From NCBI GenBank assembly GCA_030141605.1, contig JAQGDQ010000199.1:272783-336782 (forward strand): DNA of 64,000 nucleotides. The letters are read 5' to 3'. The translations under genes and the position numbers were made by a program. The stretch comes from Tubiluchus corallicola. Taxonomy: Eukaryota > Priapulida > Priapulimorpha > Priapulimorphida > Tubiluchidae. The notes below the pieces were generated by a model. That model did no database searches. It had not been told where the DNA came from and saw only the letters and a list, made by a program, of their open reading frames with translations. Below, one piece after another: positions 53,564 through 64,000 of this stretch (the first letter of the stretch is position 1; the number at the start of each line of letters is the position of its first letter).

Positions 53564-55600
53564 CAAAGCACGCGCTTAATAGACTGGTTTCTTTATGCAA
53601 TTTATTTGCGTGATAATCGTGTTTATACAGTTCTTGTAATGTATTCATAAATATGTAATCATCTATGTAAACAAATCAGATGATCTATAACTAAGCCGGC
53701 TTTGGTTACTAAAGAAAGGGTAATTTAAGAGCCTCGGACCTCCAGCGCTTCAAATACCTTCAAATTCCACCCTTTCTTTACACTACGCATATGGCTTCGG
53801 CAACTGTTTGAAGTTCATCGCGACTGTTTCACACCTGCAACAGCCGGCGTCAAGTTAAGTTGAAATTTTCTATTACAATACTTACAAATGTGCTAATGTT
53901 TAGAAAGTCGTTATTTTCATAAAACGTGCAGCAATTGATTTATTTATATTTTACAAATTTTTAACAGAATGAACTACTAATGTACACACTAATGTCTGGA
54001 CTTGATGTTTGGATTGGAGCACTCTTAGTCATCACGTGGGTGAGATGGGTCATGATTGCTACATGGGTTATGAAGAACATTTAGATTAAGAAAATATGCA
54101 AAATTGAATTGTTGGCGAATGTGCTGATATTAATGATCATTTAAATACGTGTTGACTATAAATACAATGATTAATACAAAACTGTATTAAGTACTTAATA
54201 CATTAACTCCGTAATTAATGTGAAATGGGTAGAAAATATACAATGTTGAACTGTGAGCGATAGTGCTGATATGGCTGATAGTTTGTCTAGAAATTAATGT
54301 TGAATTTGTCAAACTTGTCCTGTATCCCTCATTCTGGGTTGCAAAACAGGTGCTGAAATGGCAAAACTCACCTGTACACACTGCCACTAGACCTCGGAAC
54401 AATTACCTGCGCGGCTCGTTTATATCTGGTATTCTATGCGTACACGCAATGGTTTCATAATGGATCGGACCATTACAATGTGGAGGTGGGAGATGAAAAT
54501 AAACGGCTTTTCGACGCCGTCATAACATTTTGTAAAAGGAAGGACTAGCGGCTTAGGAGTTTATAAGATGATATAAAACAATAAATACGATAACGTTTAC
54601 GCAAGCTATCATTAGGCAAATATATTTACATAAGATACATAAAATATTCACATTGAAAATTATGACAAGAAATGGGTCAAAAGAAGAATGAATTCATATT
54701 TTTTCAGTTCTGAAAGTGAGTAAAAATTGGTGGTATTGGATGTCTGCAGTAGAAATTTTATTAGCAAGATTCTGACCGATGGCACTGAAGTAAGAATTTA
54801 ATTCTTCTGCAATTTCTGCATCATTGGTAACAGTATTATTATCAACTTTTAATTTAATTAGACATATTGAATAATCGTTATATATTAACTATTTCATGGT
54901 GGGGACCTAGGAACGGTTAACGTGGGCTGATAGTCGGGCCACTGGTTTTAGAACAGTGACAGCCCAGGACTCCGTCCTGGTGATAAAAGAGGGTAGCGAA
55001 GCGCTCAGAAGCCGAGATGCTCCTGACGTCTTGTATTTGTGCGAGCCACTAGTAACTGTATCAGGGTTTCAAAGAAATGATCTCACACCCTGGAGGGTCA
55101 TCCAGCACCTTTAAAAAAATGAAACTATATCTCAGGAAATAAAAGTGATCAGGAATATTGCCACATGTAATTATGCCGACGTTGCTTTTATGAATAGGAA
55201 CTGGCAGTAACTGGGCTGGGTAAACTGATTCCTTGCCCACAGCAGAAAATTAGCTTCAACTGCTAACTGTGACCGCACATTTGAGACAGTGCAAATAATC
55301 AACTGTGGTCATTCTATAACCTCAATGACAGAAGAGGTACTCAGTAGGATATGTGCAAAACACAAATTTCATGTTGTCAAAACTGTGCAGTTGCACATTG
55401 AAGATCTGCTCCTATTGCTTGAAGGACAATCCACCACCAAAATCATTTATTTAATCAGATATCTCAGACAGGTGTTTACTTCAAACAAGACACTGGGATT
55501 TGGGAAAGTTAACTATACCGACGAAGAGTTGCATGCGGACATGTTAGAACATGCGGCATTCGTACAGCAATGCTGAAGGACATCCTACAAACAATCATGG
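53564..55600. other. Intergenic DNA, nothing recognised
   Basis: Short open frames (for example 55289-55576) carry no domain I know. The latter may be part of the LINE that follows. Confidence 0.3.
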
Positions 55601-55699
55601 TGATTGTCAGACATGAGGAACTTTCGACATAAAAAATTCGAAGGTGTGACAAAAGAGACCATGAATTTCGCTGGGCTTTCATATAGCCAGCATATAACG

Positions 55700-56230
55700 G
55701 AATTCTTAGAAAGGATGTATCTAGAAAGGATGCTCTTTCGTGTCTAAGTGCAGCTCAAAATTGTTTTGAAGTTTTGAATAATTGCTGTACCAAATGGAGA
55801 TTAAAAATTCATGCACGCCTTAATAAAACCGAAACCTTATTAATTGGTGCGTGGTCCAACTACCCTATTCCACCGAATCTCAAAGTTGGTCTTGATGTAT
55901 GTGGAAGAGAGGACTGTACTCTGGTTAACCATCGATAATAAATTAAAGCTTACAAAATATGTTAACAACATTCGCAGGAGGGCTTGCAGCCAGTGGATCA
56001 ATATAAAAAATAAATGTCGAAAACTTAGTGGATAAAACTTACCTACAATAGTATGTTTGTTTACAGCTACAGCTTTACCAATACTTTTGTATGCTTCAAC
56101 GGCGTGGACGAGAAAGAAGCACACAGGTATTTTATATGACTCTATGAAGGTTGCAACCTGTTCTACTTTCACCGAGCCATATACAAATTGGAGTTAATAT
56201 GCGATTTACCGCCTCTCGATATGCAAGTTA
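55700..56230 (+). mobile_element. Decayed LINE ORF2 fragment
   Basis: Shifted frames read AAQNCFEVLNNCCTKWRLKI, WLTIDNKLKLTKYVNNIRRR and ATALPILLYASTAWT, the thumb/post-catalytic part of a LINE reverse transcriptase. Confidence 0.7.
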
Positions 56231-57603
56231 ATATTATTGCTGTAAAGCTTTTTCGGAAAGTACTTTCATGTGATAAGTGACTTGTTTAGAGCAAAAATGT
56301 TTGGGAATCACATTTATTCATCGACATACAGACAATGCTACAGACTCTCGGTAAAATACCATTATTTTGGCAAATATGAAAAGATTTATTGGCAGTTTAA
56401 GGAATATTCGATCGCTTTTCTCGCACTTGGAGAACTTAGCAATTGATAATTTTAGATACAATAGGAGGCATACGTCTGACTTTCTGGCCCATCTGTCGGA
56501 AAACAGATTGCTGTGCGCAGGCGCAGTTGCTGTAGGTCAAAGGTTAAGTGAACACAGCGCGTGTTACTTAATTACCACAGTAAGGTAACCTAACGTACGT
56601 AACTATATGTAGGTGAAATGGGTGAAACACATGGTTACTTTTATTCTTATACTACGTTTTGAACTAACATAATATTCTTATTCGAAAACAGTTAGAAAAA
56701 TACAAACAACAACAATCCACATAAATATGAAATAATTGAAGCGAAAATTAAAGCCAAGAAGTGTTACTGTTAACAGTGGCGTGGACCAAGCAAATGCTTT
56801 ATTTGGTTCAGATGACGTTGTTAGGTTCACTTAAAGTTTGACCTTTTCACTATCATCATCAGTCGCTGAAACTGTGAAAAGGCTTATATCCTTCCGTTCT
56901 TTTTACATGTTAGCGAAATAGGACACAGTTTGACATTAATTGCATAAGTCTTCCGCTGACTAAGTCATATAGACAAATTGAAACAACTGCTATTAGTTTC
57001 TTATCTGGTTAGGGTAAATTTAACAATTTTTTGTGCAAAATAGGACAGTTGGATAATCCACTTTGTCAGTTTGGCGAAGAGCCAGACCCTGGGCACGTGC
57101 AAGCTGCTGGATTGACAGCAGTTTGTAGACAGGTTTGGCCAGAGTGTTCTACATTGGATTTATACAGCTAAAGATCAGGAAACCATTCAAGCTTTTGTAA
57201 ATTTACTAATTTTTGAAAATTTTTGTCATGAAATTTTTGTTTACTGAAACTAAATTGTGTTCAAGTGTCTGTTCCCCTTGTAAATAAAGTTTGCCAAAGT
57301 TAAAAATTTCAATTCCACAAACAGTACAATCATATTTAATTCTTTACTGGTTGGAATGTCACTAACTTTGCTAATCAATAATAATTCTAATTGTATATTG
57401 TAAAGTGTGGTTAAATGGGTTCACTATTTGTTGATAAAATTTGGATGTATACGGTAATTACTGAATGTGTAATGAGCAGTTTTGTATATAGTACTAGTAA
57501 AGTTCATGTAGTAAACGGGAAAGTGATTTTCCAGAAATTTGTTAGTTATAGCACTGTATTTATTTAGTCTACTTACGAAAATTAATACTTCTCGAATTTA
57601 TCA

Positions 57604-57690
57604 ACCTGCAAATAGAGGCCTTGTTTGTGTGACGGGAACACAAAAGAATCTCCTTCATAGCATACGGTGTTCTCAGGAATCTTTATTTCT
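57604..57690 (-). CDS. Possible isolated exon, unrecognised
   Basis: Minus strand: ATATACAG acceptor, then an open phase-1 stretch with PENTVCYEGDSFVFPSHKQG ending at CAG/GTTGAT. No partner exons found nearby; may be chance. Confidence 0.15.
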
Positions 57691-58811
57691 GTATATATAT
57701 AAAAAATGAAAATAATAATTTTGACTGCTTCACTGCTTACAAATGTATAATGATCTAATTATTATAATTTAAGATAATAAAAAAGTAAATACTACTCACA
57801 TCGTGCGGCTATAACAACTTAATACATCCTTGGAACGTCATACTGGTTTACAGCAAATCAGGTAGAGACGCTACAAATAATTACTTGAACATTTATCTAA
57901 ACATTATTTAACGTTTGCTGAGGCTTCTGTGAGCGTGTTTAATGAGGCTCAACCTAATTTACAACTTCACAGGTATAATTACAGGTAAGTTCACATAGGT
58001 GCTGCCACCTACATGTTAAGGCCAGAAACTGACCTTAACAGTTTGTATGTACGAATTTTGTATATATATATTTACGAAATAAAGAATTATCATCACCATC
58101 ATACTGATTATATTCAGGTTAACTTGATGCTAGTTATTGCCTACAGTCAGTGATCAAACGTTGCTGTAGGATCGACATCTGACGCTTGTTTGACTTTTTA
58201 AAGCTGTCTCCAGAAAACATAGCCAGAAGTGTCCTTGTAATTTATAAGTTTTCTATGCATTTATTTTTAAAGAATCTGTATTTTCTTTGTTTTAGACTTT
58301 TAAAATTCTTGTCAATGCCATTACGCTGTTTTCTTGCTTGATGTGCAGGAAGTTTGGTTAGAAGTTTAGACAGTGAATGTACTTTGTTTCACATTGACGC
58401 GCATTCACTGTCCAACCGAACCTTGCTTCTCGGTTAATTTCTATAATTTTCTGAGTTAGGATTACGTTTCTAGATTGTAAATTTGATATTTTAAGTATTT
58501 CAGCGCAGGATGATGTAAAAATGCTGATTGGTTAAGGTGGTCTGGGATTGGAAGTAGCCATAGCGCAGCATACAACGAATTTATAGCTCTGCTGTGAACA
58601 GAGATGTCTCAATTCTATGGGAATGGTTTAAAGGTTTGTTGCTTTACATAAGTTACGTATATCTAAGAAAGAAAACCTTATGTGAACATAGCAAACCGTT
58701 CTGGTCAGCAAATTTATCAACGCTGTCACAGCGGGTAGGAAAATGTAAAAAAAGAGAGTTTTTGAGATATCCAACTCCTGAAAACAAAGTACTTTATGTG
58801 TAGAAGCCGAA

Positions 58812-59211
58812 AGTAAAATTAATTTTGTTGTATAGTGGATAGTGCGCTGTATTGGTTGTATGTAGCTGCTTATTGATGCTTGAGGAATGGCAAAGCTATG
58901 AAGAGTCTGATTATAAAATGACACGTTTATTAAACATCAACACAGTAAATATAATAGATAGCAATGCCAAAAGCCCCTGTCCTAACGGCTGTCTGTACGC
59001 TCCGGCTCCCAGACTCATTCTAAGACTGATTCCTTGAACTGGAGGCCTCGCGCACTTTATATATCGTGTGCGGTGCCTCGGCACCTCAATTCCTGGATCA
59101 CCTAATCATGTGACACCACTCCTTAACTGGCTTCATCATACTAGCATCGATCAGCATAATTATTTATCATAATCTATTGCTTTTAACATAATTTAACAGG
59201 TTCTCTTTACT
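58812..59211 (-). mobile_element. Solo LTR-like element, 400 bp, uninterrupted
   Basis: Ends AGTAAA...TTTACT. On the minus strand it has TATATAAAG and a downstream AATAAA, as an LTR would. Near-matching 5-bp flanks (CCGAA/CCAAA). Contains a single TTAA at 58930-58933 where its inverted partner carries an insertion. Confidence 0.65.
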
Positions 59212-59214
59212 CCA

Positions 59215-59850
59215 AACAAAAGTTTGACGATGCTTTAAGCGAAGAGGCAAACAGTTGGTTAAGGACAGGCTGAAAACCAAAACTCGCAACAAGGTAAAAA
59301 TTTATAAACGAGTTTTTGTGAAATTCGAAAGCAAAGCAAACGCAGAAATTCTGATATGCAACAACGAATTTGTAGTTAAAGAAGAACAAAAAGCAGAGCT
59401 GTTTTTAAGCCGTTTTTCTGTGGGGACCATTTGTCAAATGAATCCTTTGGTGATTTCAAAAGGGATATTGAAGTTAGGCTACGAGAAATAAATAAAAACT
59501 CGTCAAATGAAAACGAAATACTCACCATTAACGCTCCGAGAATTAGATAACATCATTAGGGCATTGCGAACGACCAACAAATCGTCGGATAATGACGTCA
59601 TACATCTGGCGAAACTCGTGGCTATCAGCATGGTAAACTTAGCTTCAGAAACTGTAACATGGCCATGGAATGCTGCTAAAGTAAGAATTATGAAGAAAAA
59701 GGATAAAATAGACTACAGTACCCCAAATTATTATCATGTAGTTGCATAATTGCTGTTTCGACTTACATTGGCAAACTGGTAGAACGTCTTTTAACCTGTA
59801 GACTAAAACAACGTCTTCTGTCAGGTAACCTCCTTTATCTGGTGCCATTT
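59215..59850 (+). mobile_element. Decayed LINE ORF2 fragment (pre-catalytic)
   Basis: Frames read PLTLRELDNIIRALRTTNKS, WPWNAAKVRIMKKKDKIDYS and TYIGKLVERLLTCRLKQRLL, matching the N-terminal reverse transcriptase region of LINEs; interrupted by stops. Confidence 0.7.
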
Positions 59851-61250
59851 TTTCAGAGCCGTTTTTACCGTGCCATTTTTTCAGACTTAATTTCGCTACT
59901 TAGGCTTTCTTTTTCCAATGCTAGCTGATGCTTTTGTTCTTATAACGGTTGCTTCCTTGTCTTTCTCTTGTAACTTCATGACATGCTCACGCTGTATTTT
60001 GTTTTTTGTCTCTGATCTATCTGCCTCTAGTCTTCTATTTTGTGGTTCAATCTTCGTGTTCGTGTCGCTCACGGTAGCAGTTGTTTTTGCTTTTTCGTGC
60101 TGATTTCGTTCCATTTTCTTCCCGTTTTCTGTTTGTTCTGTTACTTTTTCCTATTCGTAACTGGATGTGCTGTCCTTTTTTGCATTCATTTCACTCTCTT
60201 CTTCATTTGCTGCTGGATTTATTGGCGAAATGCAGCTATCCGTTGTTATTACGTTTTCTTCATCATAGTTTATGTTCATTGTGCTGTATTGGTTATTGTG
60301 CATGCAGTTTTATATTGATTTTCCACAGCAATGTTCAGAAGTTTGCCAAGCTTCTCTCTACACCGTTAGGATACCATCCGCCATTTATTAGCTGGGTACC
60401 TGTTCCGCTATATATGTTAATTCTGGTAGTTTTTAAAGACGGTCACCTTGCAGCTAATGGCGATGCGATTAGATGTTTCGTTCACTTCCGTTTGTAAGCA
60501 TTTACTAGATTGTTTGATAATTATTAGCACTTTTTCATAATTTTCAGTATTTCTATTTTTCACTAGACTTGACGTTTTGCAAAACCAACGAGGTAGACAT
60601 TATATTTTCTAGAATTCATCCTATTTAACTTAGTTCGCGCAGAGCAATTTGAGCTTATAAAATTTTCTTAACGGATGTTTGCATAAGCGGTATTTAAATT
60701 TGTTTTGCAAAGTTTGGAAGGTCTTATTTGCATTTCAAAACTTTTTTCCGAACTATAGTATAGGGCATGCTGAAAGGCCCGATATACTAAAACACTTCCA
60801 GCTGGCATATTTGAATTACAGTGCATTATGTTGTTTAATTTATACATTTGCTATTTGGTTTAAATTCTATTCCGACTAACTTTAAAAAGACTTGAATCAT
60901 TTAATAATCGTATATGTACCGTTCATTCATAACAAGCCTTTTCACTATTCGTTGTGCGCACGCGCACTTGCTGCAGGTCAGAGGTTAAGTGTATCACATA
61001 AACGTGTCTTAACTACAACCGTCACATGACATATGTGTAAAGCAAAGCTGTGTGCTGTATCAGTTCAGTAACTTCAGTTGTTTTACAAAGGCTTTGCTTA
61101 ATTTTACGTTAGTATGTGCGTAGAATAATTTACTAACCGGATCATGCTTGGGAACGAGAAAAAATGCACTAGGCAAGGTTCTAGATAGTTGTTAACTATT
61201 ATAGATAACTGTTACTATTACAATAGCTGCACATACAATTAGGACTGACA
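59851..61250. other. Repeat-derived and unassigned DNA
   Basis: Pyrimidine-rich sequence to 60300, then the GTTGTGCGCACGCGCA element related to 45423-45735 at about 60930-61080. No gene recognised. Confidence 0.35.
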
Positions 61251-61269
61251 ATATCACCAATGGCATCCT

Positions 61270-61565
61270 TGCAACCGTGTTTGTTGAGATTATAGTTCAG
61301 CTAAGAAAATCCCACACTCAGACGCGTATGAAAACTGCTATATGGTCTAGTATCATGCGAATAATAAGTTGATCTCGTGAAAAATTGAGATGCTTCTTTA
61401 ATTGCTTGGAAAAAGCACTGAGGGTAGGAATTGACTTTATTAGACAAGAGTGTAAATTATTTTTCCATTCTAACACGGTTGCAGGGAAGAAAGATGACTG
61501 AAAGTAATTGCTGCGAACTTGATATAAAGATAAGTTATCACGGTTTCTCAATAAATATGCAGATA
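61270..61565 (-). mobile_element. LINE 3'-end remnant
   Basis: Minus strand reads VRSNYFQSSFFPATVLEWK and TLSAFSKQLKKHL, the usual C-terminal signature of LINE ORF2. Confidence 0.55.
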
Positions 61566-61568
61566 CAT

Positions 61569-62430
61569 AGTAAAGAGAACCTGTTAAATTATGCTAAGAG
61601 CAGTGGATTATGATAAATAATTATGTTGATAGATGCTGGTATGATGAAGCCAGTTAAGGAGTGGTGTCACGTGATTACGTGATCCAGGAATTGAGGTGCC
61701 GGGGCACCGCACACGATATATAAAGTGCGCGAGGCCTCCAGTTCAAGGAATCAGTCTTAGAATGAGTCTGGCAGCCGGAGCGTACAGACAGCCTTTAGGA
61801 CAGGGGCTTTTGGCATTGCTATCTATTATATTTATTGTGTTGATGTTTAACCCTTTCAGTCCCAAATTATTTTTTAACAAGAAAAAATTTTTTGGCTTGG
61901 TACTTTTGTTCAGTATGTCCATCTTGTTTACACATAATAATTATTTTTTCTACCTGTGCCCGCGTGCTAAATATAGCCTGTATCCCACCGGATACATTGG
62001 GATTCAATGGAAACATAAAATGTACTTCATTTTGCAACTGCTGATAATTTTTAAAAGTATTTAAGACATTTAGTATGCATGTTATACTGAGCTGTACAAA
62101 GTTGTCTCTAAAGTACTGTACCTTGCGCAGTTTTTTATGCTATGTAGATTTTCTAGTTTGCCATTTTATCAGCATTTTTAGTCTATTGTTATTGGCTTAA
62201 ATCAAAATAACTTTTAACAGATCAAATAACTGTCAGTTTTAAAATTTTATTAATTTTAAAGGCAGAAAATATTCTCGTATCCCATGGGATACAACGGGTA
62301 TGAAAGGGTTAATAAACGTGTCATTTTATAATCAGACTCTTCATAGCTTTGCCATTCCTCAAGCATCAATAAGCAGCTACATACAACCAATACAACGCAC
62401 TATCCACTATACAACGAAATTAATTTTACT
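61569..62430 (+). mobile_element. Solo LTR-like element, interrupted by a piggyBac-type MITE
   Basis: Inverted partner of 58812-59211. Exact 5-bp target duplication TACAT (61564-61568, 62431-62435). TATATAAA at 61717 and AATAAA at 62311. Removing the 458-bp insert and one TTAA leaves 400 bp, the same length as the partner. Confidence 0.75.
61851..62308. mobile_element. piggyBac-type MITE (458 bp)
   Basis: Begins CCCTTTCAGTCCC and ends TATGAAAGGG; flanked by TTAA on both sides (61847-61850, 62309-62312). TTAA target and CCCTTT ends are the piggyBac signature. No transposase. Confidence 0.85.
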
Positions 62431-62435
62431 TACAT

Positions 62436-63110
62436 CCCTATTATTTTGCGGTAGTAATTCGTATAAGAACGAAGGTGAAATATGATTTACAATTTTATGA
62501 AAGGTGCTTAATCGATGAAATGTGCGCCTTTTATGCAAGTGGTCAAAGCCAACTTCAAACAATAGGTTTTCAGAGCTTCTGTCTTCATGGCCTTGGATGT
62601 ATTACAAACTGTGATGTATTGAAAATATGTCAGCTACCAGAACTTGATCACGTGTTGTGATAACCTAAATTTGACTTGTAATAGTCAAACAACTGAGTAC
62701 CGTAATTCAAATTATGGTTGGAAATCAGACAAGTTTATTGTTGACACCACACTAGAACTGTCATGGTTGTCTTGATGTTATTGTCACGTGATTAGGACAC
62801 CAGATTAAGTAATCAAAATTGAAGGACGACGGTGGTCGGAAGTCTCTGTCATGGCGTAGTCACTTGTGTGTGGATACCGCCGCTGGAAGTCATCCAGAAA
62901 GAACCTTCGTAATGGTGCAGCGAGAAGACTTTATTTCTTGTAGTTGCTTTACAAGCAATCCCAGTTATTTCAAGTTCTGCTCCATCAAACGCGCCGACTA
63001 GGCCAAAGGTTTATTTTCCTTGGCCTGCTACAAGCTGAGCATTAGTTTCTTATTAAAACGATCCTTGATACTGATACCTTGATACGTTAGGAAATTGTGT
63101 AATGTTGCAG
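62436..63110. other. Intergenic DNA, nothing recognised
   Basis: Short open frames only; no domain or splice-consistent exon found. Confidence 0.3.
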
Positions 63111-63124
63111 TGATGATGAAAAAT

Positions 63125-63185
63125 TAATATCTATTATTATTGTTATTATTATTATTACATTATTATTATTATTACTATTATTATT

Positions 63186-63253
<68 letters not shown>

Positions 63254-63270
63254 TACCATCATTATTATTA
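63125..63270. repeat. (TTA)n and (TCA)n microsatellites
   Basis: TTA repeats to about 63185, then about 70 bp of TCA repeats to 63253. The poly-His frame is an artefact. Confidence 0.95.
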
Positions 63271-63775
63271 TTCGTACATTAATACAACACAATCACACAG
63301 TACATTAGTAGTAGTCCTCTTACAAATACAATTAGTTACATATTTACGATGCATTGTACACAAATTATAACAACAGAAAAACAAAACAATAAAAAGACGA
63401 ATTGAAACAGATCGACGAAATTATGTAGTACTTGAATTTTGGCTGAAACAAAATTATTATAATTGTCATACTACATGTATTTGGAACTATATTTCAAATT
63501 TTTGGTGTGATTAACGAATGCATTTGGTTCGTTAATGCTTTAGTAATTTGTTAAAAACTTTCAGTAAATCTGTCATTTAGGCTTGTTAAATAACTGTTCA
63601 ATGACATCTGCTTGAAGTAATGAAACAGAGATACAGTTACTGGACTGAACGAGCTGGCAGAGTAATTGGTTAAAGACCTATATAATCCTAACAGACACTG
63701 AAGTTTTTTTAACGCATTATTGTGATTACACAAAGAGTACATAGGTATTGTTAAACAAAAGAGATTTATGAATTA

Positions 63776-63860
63776 CCGTATTTTCCCGTGTATAAGAGAC
63801 CCTTGTGTATAAGAGACCCCTTCAATTTTTAGGCAAAAATTCTGGAAAAAAGTTTTTTCA
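63776..63860 (+). mobile_element. End of a dispersed DNA element (CCGTATTTTCCCGTGTATAAG)
   Basis: Begins ACCGTATTTTCCCGTGTATA and repeats TGTATAAGAGACCC twice. Similar sequences occur at ends of DNA transposons in several animals; the other end is beyond the window. Confidence 0.35.
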
Positions 63861-64000
63861 GACGGACATTTTTAGAGGGTAAAGTACAACTTTTTTCAAC
63901 TCAGTGCGGTACTGAAAACAAAATAAAACCAGTTAATGTGTTGTAGAAAAAGAGTACTGGTATATATTAAAGTGCGTACCTGCAAACCTGTAACAGGAAA

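Noticed and set aside
63140-63370. Poly-His frame
   Set aside because: Translation of the (TCA)n microsatellite.

Overview
The window is animal nuclear DNA: AT-rich, with genes split into many exons by introns of about 0.1-3 kb, LINE, SINE, hAT, piggyBac-like and LTR-like debris, long microsatellites, and gene families (WSC/FN3 receptors, carbohydrate sulfotransferase, GT92) that fit an invertebrate. The frequent TAGGCCTA-type words and receptor style would suit an invertebrate deuterostome such as an ascidian, but I cannot fix the species. No prokaryotic operon, CRISPR array or tRNA gene is seen.

Left half (1-36 kb, minus strand): the main content is a 24-exon gene at 33230-8196. I assembled it exon by exon. 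Apart from one junction, every intron has a usable GT/AG pair and every phase agrees. It encodes about 1,505 residues: signal peptide, five WSC domains, one laminin-type EGF, four fibronectin III domains, two EGF domains, one transmembrane helix, a tail with tyrosine motifs, and one protein tyrosine phosphatase fold. That fold keeps the nucleophilic Cys and the Arg of CX5R but has lost the WPD aspartate, the His of HC and the KNRY tyrosine, so it is probably a pseudophosphatase. A second copy begins at 4695 and runs off the left edge after exon 3. Positions 1 to about 6.7 kb match about 29.03-36.0 kb in direct orientation, so the window cuts through a tandem array with a unit near 29 kb. The two copies differ most in WSC1 and WSC2, mostly by amino-acid-changing substitutions, while nearby intron and one upstream block are much better conserved. 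This is the pattern of a diversifying surface receptor.

Middle (36-42.9 kb): no gene. It holds a CT-rich tract, a foldback element with inverted sub-repeats, a 783-bp hAT-type element with an 8-bp target duplication and a transposase remnant, and a LINE 3' remnant.

Right half: a carbohydrate sulfotransferase gene (45919-42903, minus) and an intronless glycosyltransferase family 92 gene (49504-51126, plus) lie head to head about 3.6 kb apart; both look like Golgi type II enzymes. From 51.5 to 64 kb I see no convincing gene, only decayed LINE pieces, three related LTR-like elements (one interrupted by a piggyBac-type MITE whose empty site survives in the other copy), and microsatellites.
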